NCBI GenBank assembly: GCA_030512295.1
Contig: JAULSR010000001.1
Location: forward strand, 6,409,001 to 6,473,000
Direction: 5' to 3'
From: Bombardia bombarda
Taxonomy: Eukaryota; Ascomycota; Sordariomycetes; Sordariales; Lasiosphaeriaceae
Length of the DNA stretch: 64,000 bases
Shown in pieces: positions 1-11,400 of this stretch. The notes under the pieces were generated by a model, which was not told the DNA's origin, did not search any database, and saw nothing but the letters and a program-made list of their open reading frames with translations. How positions within the stretch are numbered: the first letter of the stretch is position 1; every line of letters starts with the position of its first letter. Both the position numbers and the translations under genes were made by a program.

Positions 1-554
1 ACAGCTACCCGGCGCGCCGCGACGAGCTGGTGGCGGTCCTCGACATCGACACGTCGTGGCGCATGCACGCCGTGTCGGACGGCGAGCGCCGCCGCGTCCA
101 GCTCGCCATGGGCCTCATCCGCCCTTGGACCGTCCTGCTGCTCGACGAGATCACGGTCGATCTGGACGTGTGGAGCCGGTCGCAGTTTTTGGGCTGGCTG
201 CGCAGGGAGACGGAGGTGCGCGAGTGCACGATTGTGTATGCGACGCATATTCTGGATAACCTGGCCGGGTGGCCGACGCATCTGGTACATATGCATATGG
301 GCACTGTCAAGGGGTGGGGCGAGGCGGACGCTATGCTCAAGGAGGCGGACGAGGTCGCTGCCAAGGGGGGCCGCGTGGGGCCGGAGGGGAATAGCAGGCT
401 CGGCGAGCTGGTGCTGAGGTGGCTGAGGGATGATTTGCAGGACAGAGGCCCCAGGAGCCAGAATGCGCGCGGGCCCGAAGGGTGGAGTTATAGGATTACG
501 GGCATTGGCGGGTATGGGTTTGAGCCTAAGCTGGGGAAGGAGGAGGAGGCTTAG
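1..554 (+). CDS. caf16: Caf16-type ABC ATPase, C-terminal part (5' end outside window)
   Basis: The open frame enters from the left edge (codons begin at base 3) and ends at the TAG at 552-554, giving about 183 residues of a soluble ABC ATPase. Visible motifs, in order: an ABC signature variant VSDGERRRVQ, a Walker B segment VLLLDEITVDLD, and the switch histidine in YATHILD. The leading SYPARRDELVAVLDID and the degenerate signature match the Caf16 family, single-domain ATPases without membrane segments that associate with the CCR4-NOT mRNA deadenylation/transcription complex. The Walker A half lies upstream of the window. The frame has no stop or intron here. It is convergent with the Mis6 gene, 327 bases apart. 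Identification rests on remembered family motifs; the biochemical role of Caf16 proteins is known mainly from yeast. Confidence 0.85.
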   Translation, partial: SYPARRDELVAVLDIDTSWRMHAVSDGERRRVQLAMGLIRPWTVLLLDEITVDLDVWSRSQFLGWLRRETEVRECTIVYATHILDNLAGWPTHLVHMHMGTVKGWGEADAMLKEADEVAAKGGRVGPEGNSRLGELVLRWLRDDLQDRGPRSQNARGPEGWSYRITGIGGYGFEPKLGKEEEA

Positions 555-881
555 ATTGGTGATGGTGATGGATGGTGGATAGTGAGGAAATCAACAAAAA
601 AGGGGGATGAATGTTCATGTTCAACATGGTCGTTGTGGGGACTATCTCGATGCATTTTCTTTGGCTGTCTCTTTCTCCTCGGGGCTGACGATTTCTTTTT
701 AACATGATACCCAGGCGCATTTAACATGGCGTTATGATAATTTAACATTATTCACCCGTCAATTACAGACGGGGTTACAACACCAACAGCCACAGACGTT
801 CGAACTGATTAGTGGTTTGAGGCATTGCATCCTGTCCAGGTATCCTGTTGATCGATCCACAAGTCCTTCTGCCCACTGGAG
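555..881. other. Convergent 3' intergenic region
   Basis: This spacer lies between two gene 3' ends (caf16 on +, mis6 on -). It holds a purine/pyrimidine-biased stretch just after the caf16 stop and a moderately AT-rich middle, as expected for 3' untranslated regions. I see no coding frame, RNA gene or repeat of note. Confidence 0.6.
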
Positions 882-3581
882 CTACTGATTCCTTTCCTTC
901 ATCAGGTTCTTCATGGTGTTGTACATCAATTCCGGAATTCCCGGAAGCCCCTTGGCTTCCAGATATCTCAACACGTTTGATCTATACGCCTCCCACGAGA
1001 GCTTTAATCCCCCATTCTTTCTGAGGCGGTCCAGCGACCCGTGCGTCACAGGCCCCGCGTGACGGGCAAGCAACTCCTCCTGCGACTGCTCAATCTCGGC
1101 ATCCTCCAGCTCCCGCATAGACGATATTGCCTGCAGACTAAGCACGGGCGAGTTCGACAGCCCAAAGAGGGAATTGAGACCTAATGTGTTGGAACCTGGG
1201 TCGATAGAGCGCAGGTATTTTGTAATGGCCGGCTTTGTCGACGCGGGCAGATTGCACCCCTGGGCATTCGTGTCCGTATCTGAGGTGGCGAAGGCGCGGT
1301 TCCGCCACAGGCAGTTGCAGATGTCCATCAGAAACGCATTGAACGTGTTGATGTGCTCGCGCTCGCGCGGCAGTAGCGGCCGCGATGACGGGGACGACGG
1401 CGTCATGACGGCCTCCCAGGACTGCTTGTACGTGGCGAGAATACTACATAGCCTGGAAAGGACCTCGATGGAGTTGCTGAAGAACAAGAGATAGACGACA
1501 AGTGCCGGTGGGATGGTGATTGCAAGGTGCTTCAGGACTTTGGGCTGCGAAAATGTGGCTGCATTGCATTCATAGAAATCCACAATTGCCAGATACGTGG
1601 GAATTGTTGGCGAGGTCTGTGTGAGGGTCAACGCGAGCTTGTTGACATGGACGACGAGCTCTGCAACAGAGCCCACGGGCAGGGAATCCAAATCATCCTC
1701 TGATCGCAAGACAATCGACCAGCGCCGGAGGAGCCCAGTATAGAATTTGAGGAGGTATACTTGAGAGTCCGCCGAATTGTTAAGTATCGAAGTTTCTAGT
1801 GGTTTGAAAAGGGACTGGTATATCTCTGTCAAGACTGGTCAGTAGGTAGTTGTACGCACTAGGATGTTGACGCGGGTTTTGTTACCTGTGAACTTCATCA
1901 AAGGGGCAAACTCCACAGTCTCAAGAATCATCTCTCTCTTATCTACCCCATCCCAAACCTTGAAAAAGAGATCAAAAAAGGTCAACAGCAATGGCGGAAA
2001 GGACTATTGTCTTAGTCAGTTTGAGACAGAAGGATTTCCTCCATCTTGTACGAACCTTGGTTCCCAGAACATAGTCATGCACAACATCGACCATGTCGAC
2101 CAAAGTACTTGGGTCTGCACTTCCACTGGAAACGTCGTCCAAACATGCCAACATCCAACTGCTGACGCGAGAAAAGGCATCGGCATCTGGGCGCAAGAGT
2201 AAGAGTTTCTGGAGAAGAGGATCCGCCATGACAGCCACAAGTTGAGTTGGCAGTTCAATCTTGTCTAGATTTTCTACAAAGGCGTTCGGATTGTCAATTT
2301 CCTCTAACGTTACAGAGTTCTGGAAAGTATTAGTGGCACTGCTTGGAATCTAAAGGCCGTGAGAGAGTTACCGAGAGCATACCTCTTGCGCATGTTGGGT
2401 GTGGACAGCTGGGATTATCAATGCTTTTGCCCCTTTCATTAACCGGCCAAGAGCGTGGTTGACGGCAAAGCCATTTTGAGGGCCTCCATCGTCATGGTGC
2501 TCGATCCGCCGCTGCTGGATCTCATCCAGCCTTATCCGCCATTGCGGGTCTGGGTGCTATATGAAATCGTTAGCTACTCGTGCCAAATAACCATGGTTCA
2601 CAGATCCAAAGCACCTTGAAATTCGAGGCCCGACCCTTTGTAACTTCGCCCACGATAATCTCTGGGTAGTAGTTCTTGAACACTCGTAAAAGACCTGTCA
2701 AAGGCGGATCATTTCCCGTTTGTCTTGAAAGACCTAATCTGGAATTCCGGCCGTCAGAAAGTGTTCTTCCTCCCGGGTTGGTGTTCGATTGACTCACATG
2801 GCCTGTATCCTGAAGGGTGTCACATGCTTACGCCTTGTTATCAGCGCGAGAAGATGGCACAGCTGAGGTCTGGTTTAGTCAGTTTTGTATCAGCATTGCC
2901 CGGCTTTGGCAGGACAGAGAGGCGGTCTGAGGCTGCTTGCACAGATGACCATACCTTATTGCTGCAGTATCGAGCAGATTGAAAAGCACGCTATACGCTC
3001 GAGATAAGATGTTTGGGTTCTCGAGCAGATGGTAGACCATTACAATCCATCGTAGAAAGAGGCCTTGAAGTGCCAAGGCTGGCTTGAGCTGGCCGTGGCC
3101 AAGAGCACCAACCAACCTCAAGACAGGCTCATCGCCCACCTTGGCGGACGGGTAGAGGCTGCGGACGATAGCCCCCAAGCTTGCCTGGTCGAGCTCGTTG
3201 CGGGTCGCGATGAGGCTTACGAGTCGAGCGAGCTCATCTGGGAGCGCCCCCCTGTTATACAGCACAGAAGTGACTTGCTGGACGGTGGGCTTGATGGATA
3301 TGTGGCGACGTTTTGCCGGCACGTTTGATGCTGGCTATGGTGTTAGTGGACCTCAAATTGAGACGGGGCTATTAATAAACTAGGGCAGTTCGGAAATATG
3401 GTAACGTACCTGCCTCGAGGTCACCCAAGAGAGCGTCAAAATCATGAGTCTCGGGAGATGTCATGTTGGCGAGACTCGGTGTCTTACGGACAGCTGGGGT
3501 GTTGATTGCTACCTTTGAACCATCCGTGAATGTAACGCGTCGCGACAGGCTCGCGATGGGATCTCGGTACGATACACGCAT
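882..3581 (-). CDS. mis6: Mis6 / CENP-I family inner kinetochore protein
   Basis: This is a spliced gene of eight exons that I joined by GT..AG signals with frame kept at every junction: 3581-3410, 3330-2955, 2869-2798, 2738-2615, 2556-2383, 2319-2056, 2003-1886 and 1825-882 (TAG at 884-882). The model gives about 747 residues, as expected for fungal Mis6. Family-like segments include LDQASLGAIVRSLYP near the N-terminus, the run RPQLCHLLALITRRKHV, then GNDPPLTGLLRVFKNYYPE, and HPDPQWRIRLDEIQ, each of which becomes continuous only after splicing. Mis6/CENP-I belongs to the constitutive centromere-associated network and helps load or keep CENP-A at centromeres. The start at 3581 is the furthest upstream ATG in the first exon; an ATG at 3464 is an alternative that would remove 39 residues. 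Membrane segments are absent. Confidence 0.88.
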
Positions 3582-6240
3582 GTCCGTACAGAGTACTTGG
3601 TACTGCCCCGTGTCCAGAAATACAGGGGTCGGTGGTACATCTACGCAACTGTGGGCGGTACAAGAGCTAAAGTGGTGGGGAATAATTCCAATTACTGAAT
3701 GCCATCCCGTACTTCGTACAGATCACGTAATCCCCGCGCACAGAGCTTGGCTAGCCGCTTCACCCAGCTCCTTCAGGCCGTCACGACCTACAGGGATCCC
3801 TTGTCATTGATTGCCGTCTGCCGCGAGAGATGATTGAGATCACAAAATCCGATTCGAAATCAGACGCGAAGAACATGTGCATCTGGCAACGGAACGGAGC
3901 AAACTCCGATGAATCATGTGTAAGCAGCAATTTCTTGCGATGGCTCAGACACAATCTCCTTCTCCTTCTCTGACGTAGGTAGTTAGATTGCCAAGTCCAA
4001 AAGTCCCAATGCACCTTGCTAGGCAGCAAGATTGTGGACGTATGCGACTTCCATAACTTCCAGCTAGGCGGATATTGGGAGCGGAAACTGCACAGATTGG
4101 TGTTACACAAAAAGAAACAGGCAAGCGCCACCAAGGAAAGTCGAGGTGTCGAGGCCCGAAGCTGCAACCTCTTGCGAGCTTGCGAGGTAACCTTGCAGGC
4201 AGGTGCGTTAGGACACTCGCTTGACGAGAAAGAACACTGCACACACGGCCAGTGGACCAACAGCAAATCGAGCCAGCCAACCGGCTTCCAAGCGCAACGA
4301 GAGACGGGCAGCTGGAGCTCCGACATCCATGGAGGGAAGTTCTGGCAGGTGCATTCATTGATCACAATGATACAGTATCGGCAACAACCCATCAAGGCCC
4401 CCAACCAACCACTTCGGGTACCTGGAATGAACTGCCCACGGCCACTTCCTAATTTGTCCGGCTCTATCATCAATGCTTGTTGACGTCCATTGACAGGACC
4501 CCAGATCCTGCACCTGCTGGTTGGGCCCATCGCTTGGATTGGCTCTGTTTGTCTCGATGATGCATGCATGTCGGTATTGGCTTTTTTTTTTCCTTTTTCG
4601 CAGGCCACTCAACAAAACTCGTCGGTCGTGTTACACAACCTCCATTCCAAGGTTTCTCTTCTCCTCTCGTCGCCAGCTCTAGCTTCATTGTCGGTAGTTG
4701 CGCTCCCCCCTCCCCCATGCACGCTCCTCCTTTCTTCTCTCGCCTCCACCTCGCTTGCTTGTCGAATGGCCAGACTGTCGCCGAAATGTGCCTGTGATCT
4801 TCATTTGGGCCGATGCCTGAATGCGGCACGACCACAACCCGTGGGTATGCTCCATCTGTCTTCTCTTTGCTGTCAAAATGCACACAGGTAACGCATCTGC
4901 AGGTTAGCGCTGAGCGTCTGGGTGCTGTATCCATGTGTATTGATCGTCGCTCCTAAGTCTAAGTTTTCTCTTGAAAGCCCCCACGCCGGCGTACACCGTC
5001 GTCTGTTGGGAAGCGCCCTTTGTCGTGTGCTAAGTTGCTCGTGTTACCTATGGACTACGGCGGAAGGCTGAGTGATGCTTGTCCTGTTCCTCGGACAGCA
5101 ATAAGCACAAGACACAATTGGGAGCTGTCTTGATAATGCAACAACAGATGTGTCACCACCCTAGACCTACTTGGCGCGCAAAATACGGGAAGCATGACGA
5201 GCAGCACGGCATGCCTTCAGGTTTGATCAACTTTCAATAGTGGTACCGTTTTCTCGAGTCACAATGCGACGCCGAAACTTTCTTGTGTCACCACTCTACT
5301 TTGGACAGGCGTCGTCGTGTGGAGCGCTGGTAGTCTGCTGACGCCGTTGGCGGTCAGCCTATGTTTTCTAGCAGTGTGTCGCTGCAATAATTCTCGACAG
5401 CAGTATTCTGGAGAACAGTGTGGAATATTGCTGTTTCTCGAACCCATTACTCCGGCGTGGCACGGGAAATGAGAAAAGAAATGCAGATAGAGAAAGAGTG
5501 AGGGTGAGGGCGAGGGCGAGGGCGGCTGGCAATACTACCCGAAAACTTGCCGCTTCGATCGTCGAGCTTCAAGTCAAATGGTCTGTATTATGGCATCCTG
5601 CACTCTGACACAATATCGATGCATTCCTTCTGTACGACCACAGGTTGCTTTTCAGGCGCACACCAAAGCTATAGCCTGCTTATTTTATCGACCAATGACC
5701 CGACCACTAAGCCAACCCCTCAGGACACTTGTCATGCCGGTCCAGGGCTTCCTAAACCTGCTTCATTCTTCATTAGACGCGCAAATGCCTGTACAGTACC
5801 AGCGTGGCCATTGAGCAAAGGCCGCTTAAGGATGGTGTTACCTTAGCACTGCGCGATACAGTTATTATATACGTTCCCCCGGAACCCCCAAGGAAGTTCA
5901 GAGCGGCACTCGAATCCCTCACGTTGTTTTCGGGTCTCAGTCTCTGCTGAGGGACATCTGACAGGCCCGAGCTGCTGGAATTAGACAACTGGTGTTAGTG
6001 CCTCTCTTTAGCTCTATTCTTCCACCGGCCCGGACCAGCGTCGAGCATTTTGTCATTCTGGCAAATAACTATCAAGTCGCCCAAACTCAAGTTTTTGGAC
6101 CTGTGTTGGAGTACAGTACCACACATTCCCGCCGCCCGGAGTCTTACAAAGTGTGCATTCTGCTCTGCCACTGCCGAACCGACGGCTTATCTAGCCCACC
6201 CCATTGTCTTGTCGCCTGCCATTAGCCCCAGGCCTTTCTC
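3582..6240. other. Intergenic region, no supported gene
   Basis: This stretch contains the mis6 promoter and about 2.7 kb with no frame that I trust. Overlapping open frames exist on both strands (the longest is 275 codons at 3781-4608 on -), but their products are rich in Cys, Trp, Ser and Arg with no family motif, as expected from non-coding GC-balanced DNA. A short purine-rich tandem tract (GAGGGC repeats) sits near 5501-5523. No GH3 catalytic motif was found in any frame, which matters for the truncated GH3-C/GNAT gene downstream. Confidence 0.5.
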
Positions 6241-6579
6241 TTAGTTGAAGAAAGTGCGAATCCTGCACAGCACGCTCGCATCGCGGAATCTAGACAGTCC
6301 TGTCAGGGGCATAAGACCGACTCTGGGAAGCTCATACACCTCATCAATGTCCGGGCACTTCAGTACTGTCCCACATTGGCATCTTTCGACACAAGCTTTG
6401 TCATTATAAGCCCCACAACCTGTATTCTTTTCATCACCAAGAGGACTACCACCTGCTCGGTGTGGTACGGCACCAGAAGGAATTTCGAGATTCTGCCTAT
6501 TTTGGATCTGAAATGCTGTACCTCTATCAGTCATAGCGAAGAGCAGGTAAGTTGGTGAGAGAACGACTTGGGTTTCCAT
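6241..6579 (-). CDS. Possible small Cys-rich hypothetical protein (112 codons)
   Basis: An uninterrupted frame of 112 codons lies head-to-head with the GH3-C/GNAT gene, with 61 bases between the two start codons. The product has five cysteines in about 20 residues (spacing CGAYNDKACVERCQCG then TVLKC) and one more near the C-terminus. It has no convincing signal peptide and no motif I recognise. The frame ends at the TAG at 6241-6243. It could be a single-exon gene, an exon of a larger gene, or chance; the opposite strand also has a 60-codon frame. I rate it as doubtful and list it because of its position and cysteine pattern. Confidence 0.2.
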   Translation of the reverse strand: METQVVLSPTYLLFAMTDRGTAFQIQNRQNLEIPSGAVPHRAGGSPLGDEKNTGCGAYNDKACVERCQCGTVLKCPDIDEVYELPRVGLMPLTGLSRFRDASVLCRIRTFFN

Positions 6580-6640
6580 ATCATATTAAAGTTGTCAGAT
6601 TGCCCGAATACTGACGTAAAATACCAGACAATTACCATCG

Positions 6641-8419
6641 ATGATGAGTTTCCAAGGATTATCAAGTAAAGAGTCTGGAGCGACAATACTGACTCGGAAC
6701 GCCCAAGCTTCTTCTTCCTCCGATATGGATGCTAAAAGACGACGAGGAGTGACGGTCGTACAGGACCTTCAATCTTACCTTCCACTATCGAGGCTTTTGA
6801 AGGACGGTGATAACATTCTTCTCCTAACCCCAGGAGTTGTCCCCGACGCAGCCACAACCAGTCGGGACCCAAACGCTTCACTGAGTGACCCGTTTGAGCC
6901 ATTTGGGAAAGCCCTAGCCAAACACCATCCATGGGTTCGCCATGTCCCATATCTTCCACGAAACGGCATTACCGGCACTCACGTGGTGCATATCAGACTG
7001 GCTACGGTTGTGATCTTCGTCATCTCGGGACCTCCTCGTCATGGCCAAAAATCACAAGTGTCGCAAGCCGAGATTACTCGTGAGATCTGTGACCATCGGC
7101 CGCAAATCGTACTGTCGTGCTGCGATGTTCAAGAATTGGGGCCTCTTGAAGGCACATTTCCTACGATAGTTCAAATTCTCGACTATTCTCCCTCAGAATT
7201 GGAAGCCGCCGCTGACTTTCTCTTCCGAGACCCCAAGAAGGCGTTGTCAACGGGACCAAATGTGCAGAACCTAATCCTAGCGCCAAAAGACTGGACTGTC
7301 GAGGTGTGGGACCCAGCTCGCAATGATGCATCACCAATTCATGAACTTTGGTGCCAATGCGTCCCGGATAGCTTTCATCTGAAACCTTACCCCTTCAAGG
7401 CCCTGCTTGGACGCCCTGGTTATGCGATGCACTATGTAGTCCGGGAGGAAAAACAGGTGCTCGGATTTTGCGCAACTTATACCACCTTCATCGACAACGG
7501 CACGGAGAGGCTGATCGGCTCCATGGCGGCGCTCCTTGTGCGGCCATCTTACCGCCAACGAGGGATCGGGTTAAGTTTACACAACCACGCAATGCGTCAA
7601 CTTCGAAAGCCCCGGGGGGTCTGCCGTCTGCAGCTTGGAAGTACATTTCCTCGACTGTTTTATGGGTTGCCGGTCGACAGCCCTGCGGAAGACTGGTTTC
7701 GGCGGCGACATTGGCAGATCAATCCTTCCTCCACTGAAGCCGGCACTGGGCAGGAAGTGTGCGACTGGTTTCTAAGGTTTGAGGATTGGCCAGCGACGGG
7801 CATCATGCCTTCTGGCCTAACGTTTCGGGCTTGTGAGTTCAACGAGTTTGACATAGTCTTGGGGATTGTTGGGAGAGAGTCAAGGAAAAAGGATAATATG
7901 GGCTGGTACGAACAATACGCCAAGCTGAACAACACTATGAATATACGGGACATTGTCCTCGGCCTTGAGGGCGGCACAATCGTCGCTACAGCACTGACAT
8001 ATGTCAAAAATACGGGAAGTCCAGTTGCAGAGGATCTTCCATGGGCAAGCAATATCTCCGATGATGTTGGGGGCGTAACATGTATTTGTATTGCAGGTCA
8101 GTCATGCGTCGAGACCGCCACTGACCCGGAAGATTCGGATGCTGACAGGAATTTTCCAGACGAGAACCTGAGTACAGCAAGTAGGCGAGACGCTATCATG
8201 ATTAGGTTGCTCGATAGCTGCATTCGACTTCTCACGGAGCATGGTATGAAAAGTATGTTCATTGACGCTATCAAGGGGGGCGACGAAGGCTTTCAGTCCA
8301 TGGGTAAGTCTGCTTTTGTCCGAGGAGAGGATGGAGATTCTGAACCACTCGGCTCACTAACCTATCAATCAGGGTTTCAAAAGTGGGCAAGGTACAGAGA
8401 AGTTTGGCGCGACGTGTGA
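6641..8419 (+). CDS. GH3 C-terminal-like domain fused to tandem GNAT acetyltransferase domains
   Basis: The frame is open for 592 codons, but two phase-preserving introns fit better: 8097-8159 (63 nt, GT..AG) and 8304-8372 (69 nt, GTAAGT..CAG). Removing them gives about 548 residues and restores GNAT-like text such as GGVTCICIADEN and FQSMGFQKWARYREVW. Residues about 30-200 resemble the region that follows the TIM barrel in fungal GH3 beta-N-acetylglucosaminidases that carry C-terminal GNAT domains. The first GNAT shows the acetyl-CoA motif RPSYRQRGIGLSLH (near residue 310); a second, more divergent GNAT follows. The GH3 catalytic barrel with its KHFPGHG-type motif is missing, and the preceding DNA has an in-frame stop 24 bases before the ATG. 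The full-length relatives are thought to act on peptidoglycan or chitin amino sugars; this shorter form would keep only the acetyltransferase part. Its function is inferred, not known. Confidence 0.7.
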   Translation: MMSFQGLSSKESGATILTRNAQASSSSDMDAKRRRGVTVVQDLQSYLPLSRLLKDGDNILLLTPGVVPDAATTSRDPNASLSDPFEPFGKALAKHHPWVRHVPYLPRNGITGTHVVHIRLATVVIFVISGPPRHGQKSQVSQAEITREICDHRPQIVLSCCDVQELGPLEGTFPTIVQILDYSPSELEAAADFLFRDPKKALSTGPNVQNLILAPKDWTVEVWDPARNDASPIHELWCQCVPDSFHLKPYPFKALLGRPGYAMHYVVREEKQVLGFCATYTTFIDNGTERLIGSMAALLVRPSYRQRGIGLSLHNHAMRQLRKPRGVCRLQLGSTFPRLFYGLPVDSPAEDWFRRRHWQINPSSTEAGTGQEVCDWFLRFEDWPATGIMPSGLTFRACEFNEFDIVLGIVGRESRKKDNMGWYEQYAKLNNTMNIRDIVLGLEGGTIVATALTYVKNTGSPVAEDLPWASNISDDVGGVTCICIAGQSCVETATDPEDSDADRNFPDENLSTASRRDAIMIRLLDSCIRLLTEHGMKSMFIDAIKGGDEGFQSMGKSAFVRGEDGDSEPLGSLTYQSGFQKWARYREVWRDV

Positions 8420-11400
8420 GATCAGGGGCGCGCCCAGGCTCCAATACACTGATAAGACTTCCAAGCGGCAGCAGCCGTATGTCAGCCGTACATACCTATT
8501 TGCTTGGACACTAGGCTCGGGGGGTGGTGAACTCAGGCCCTTGGTTGAATCTGTCCCATGGCCCAGTCCTACACTATGACAGTTCATTGTCACTATCCCT
8601 TAGGGACATTCTTGCTTACACCTTCCACTCCCAGCACGCCAGGAGTTTGTTGGTGAGGCTGCTGATTATGTCTCAAAGGTCTTGCAGTATATCTTTGTGT
8701 GTACATGCCGTACTACTTATAGCACGGTGCAGACAACCACGGCCACAAAGAGATCTGCACTTAGAACGCGAAGCAGCCAGAAGGCCCGGACTCCAGCAGA
8801 TACATTGACGACAGCCTGCATCGCAGCTGGTTATAGAGATCAAAGAATGATACACTTGAAAACATAATGGCTAGAAGGGCACTTACCTGCAGCGGCAGTT
8901 CCGGCGCATCTGTCCAGAACTATCTCCGCTCCCGCCGCTCGGACATCACGACTGGCTTCCGGATCCGACCATCGCCTAGTTGGTTCTGATTTATCAAGCT
9001 ATCTGTGGTTATGTTGATCATCCGCCAACACTTCCAACAGTCGGCCACGATCATGCAAGGCGCTTGGTCGAAAATCCTCGCTGAGTTTCGTTTATGTGTT
9101 TGGGTATGTGGAACGCCAACTTCGGCTGACCTCATGGACCCGATTAGCCAATCCGTTTGGACCGAGCTTGGAAGGATGCAATTATCAATGTGATCAGCGG
9201 GCAACTATCAAGTGTTGAGCAATAACCCCCGGTCTTGTTTTGGGCCCGTCTACCTACCTTCCCTGGGTCATTCTGTATTCTCTGCATACGCATGCCTTGC
9301 GGCAGTCATCTTTGCATACCCCATTTCGGATAGCCGCCGAAGCAACAAGTCGTGACCGCTGAAATAGGACATCGTCGTCCGTCAGCCTCGACACGATGAC
9401 CAATGGTGTTTTTCTGTACATGTCAGGCGTATGGGATATGCTCCTTGCTCTTTGGGGAAAGGACACCGATAAAGGAAACCGATATTGTTGAAGCTCAGCG
9501 ATCGCGATGAGCGTCGTCAGTGGTCCCCGGTGGGTTACTATTACCAGGCCGCAGTCATCTTTGGAACGCCTGCTCTTATACGAAGATGCGAACTTGAAGG
9601 ATGGCGATTAGGCCTTCGTTATTCGGAGATTGGGTTCATCAGAAAAAGTCCATATAGCGGAATCCCGCCTGTTTCAGCCTTCCGGTCCTCAGTGGGAAGC
9701 GAGCTAAAGGCGGTTATTTAATCCTCCTTTCGATGCTAGCCAAGACTTGGGCACACGAAGACTTGGGCGCCATGGCGCTCGCGCTCTCCCGGGCTGACTG
9801 TTTGACCCGTTCCTCTCTGAAGAACATGGACAGGGTCTCTGCGGCTCCCGAGGGGTGCGCAACATGGATGGGGGTCTATCTGCCTGTCTGTCTGCCTATC
9901 TGTCCGCCTGCCCTGACAACGAAACCGATCATCGATTCATCATTCAAACGTCTCATAATATCTCCAAGAAGGGAACTCCGTTAGCTACGCTACCTACCTT
10001 CAGCTATGAATTCTGCCGGGCGACCAGCAGTCATCAAGCCCGTGCATGACGCCGTTTATCCGAGCGCAACGACATGGTGTTTTGTGTGACCATGGATGGA
10101 GAGAATGGTGGGTGAGTGCGTGGATGGGGGAAGGGGGATGGGACGGGGTCCACATGAAACTGTCGCACCAGACCAAGAAAACGTAAGACTCCAACAAGCC
10201 AGCATTCCTGCCTCTTTATTTTTCTTCCTTTACAAACAGTACGTTGATGACGGCCGGCAGTGAGCTCATTGATATTCCAGAACCCGGGAAACTTGACAGA
10301 GGAATGATCTGTCGATATGTTAAAAGTTCACGGACAGACGAACCTCTCGCGGCAGATCATCACGAATGATCCTGGCCCCTCCGTCAGCCCAGCCCTGTGG
10401 TGTGAGGTATAAGATAGCAAATCCCACTCAACCCTTTCCCATATTTCTCATGGGTGTGGGTGGTGAGAGGGGGAACAACGACTTCTGCATCCGAAGAAGC
10501 AACTGCATCCGAGAGCCCATCTTATTCCCCACCCCGCCTGGATTGCACACAGATTCTCATCTCATTCGCGCTTGTAGTAGTGGATTGCCTCTTGTGCAGC
10601 ACTGCCTGCACCACCGCGCGGCTTACCAACCACCTCCTTCACTACACCACACCATGGGCCAAGCCAGAGTAGGGTCCTGCACGGGAGCGGCACTGCAACC
10701 GAGCGAGCAAGCAAGCAAGCCGACCGACATGCTTCGTACCGCAAAGCAGCAAGCAACATGCCATCACACATGCGTTATGTGTATATGTTTGTATGGCTCG
10801 GCCTACAATTCTGCAGCGTTTGTGTTGTCCGCCCTACAGTATTCTGCTAGGGCAGGTTAGGCATGGTCCTGCGTCTTGCGTCCTGCGTCTTTCGTCTTGC
10901 AGATGGTTATCTGTCGGCGCATGTATCCCTTTTTCTTTGTGGTGCATTCGTCCACAAGTGCGGCCAGGGGAAAGCTATTTTCTTCAGCTTGATCTCATTT
11001 CTACGCCGCAGATGACATGACTACTCTACGATTGTGGCTGGCTACTACTGCTATAATTTCTAGGATTATAGAGGGCCTAGGCTGCCAATATCTATTATTC
11101 TTCTCGACCCTCAGTCAGGGAGGGAAGGACGGAAGGGAGAGAGGCAGGTCGAGGCGAGGTGGATTGGCAAAATAGCGGTGACAGGGCTCTCTTCCCCACA
11201 CATTGTTTTGGGCTATTAGGAGCTTTCCCCCCCATTATTGCCAGTTAGCGTTAGGGTTCACTACAAAAGATATTCATGCAAAAAAAGGGCTGGTTGGGAT
11301 GCTGTGGCATGTGAGTGATGGTGATCCATCATTCTGTTGAAGACCGAAGACCGAAACCGAAGCTCGGGAAGATGAAGACAGATTAAAAAGTGGTGGGAGG

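Noticed and set aside
3781..4608. 275-codon frame on the - strand
   Set aside because: The product is rich in Cys, Trp, Ser and Arg without domain or conserved block, and other frames in the same place are equally open. It looks like chance.
6376..6640. An upstream exon joined by GTAAGT..TACCAG to the GNAT gene
   Set aside because: The splice signals look good, but in the phase that would reach the GNAT frame the upstream part has a stop and no ATG, and in the other phase the joined frame ends at a TAA.
10366..10860. 164-codon frame on the + strand
   Set aside because: Composition is that of non-coding DNA (His, Cys, Pro-rich), with no motif and competing frames on both strands.
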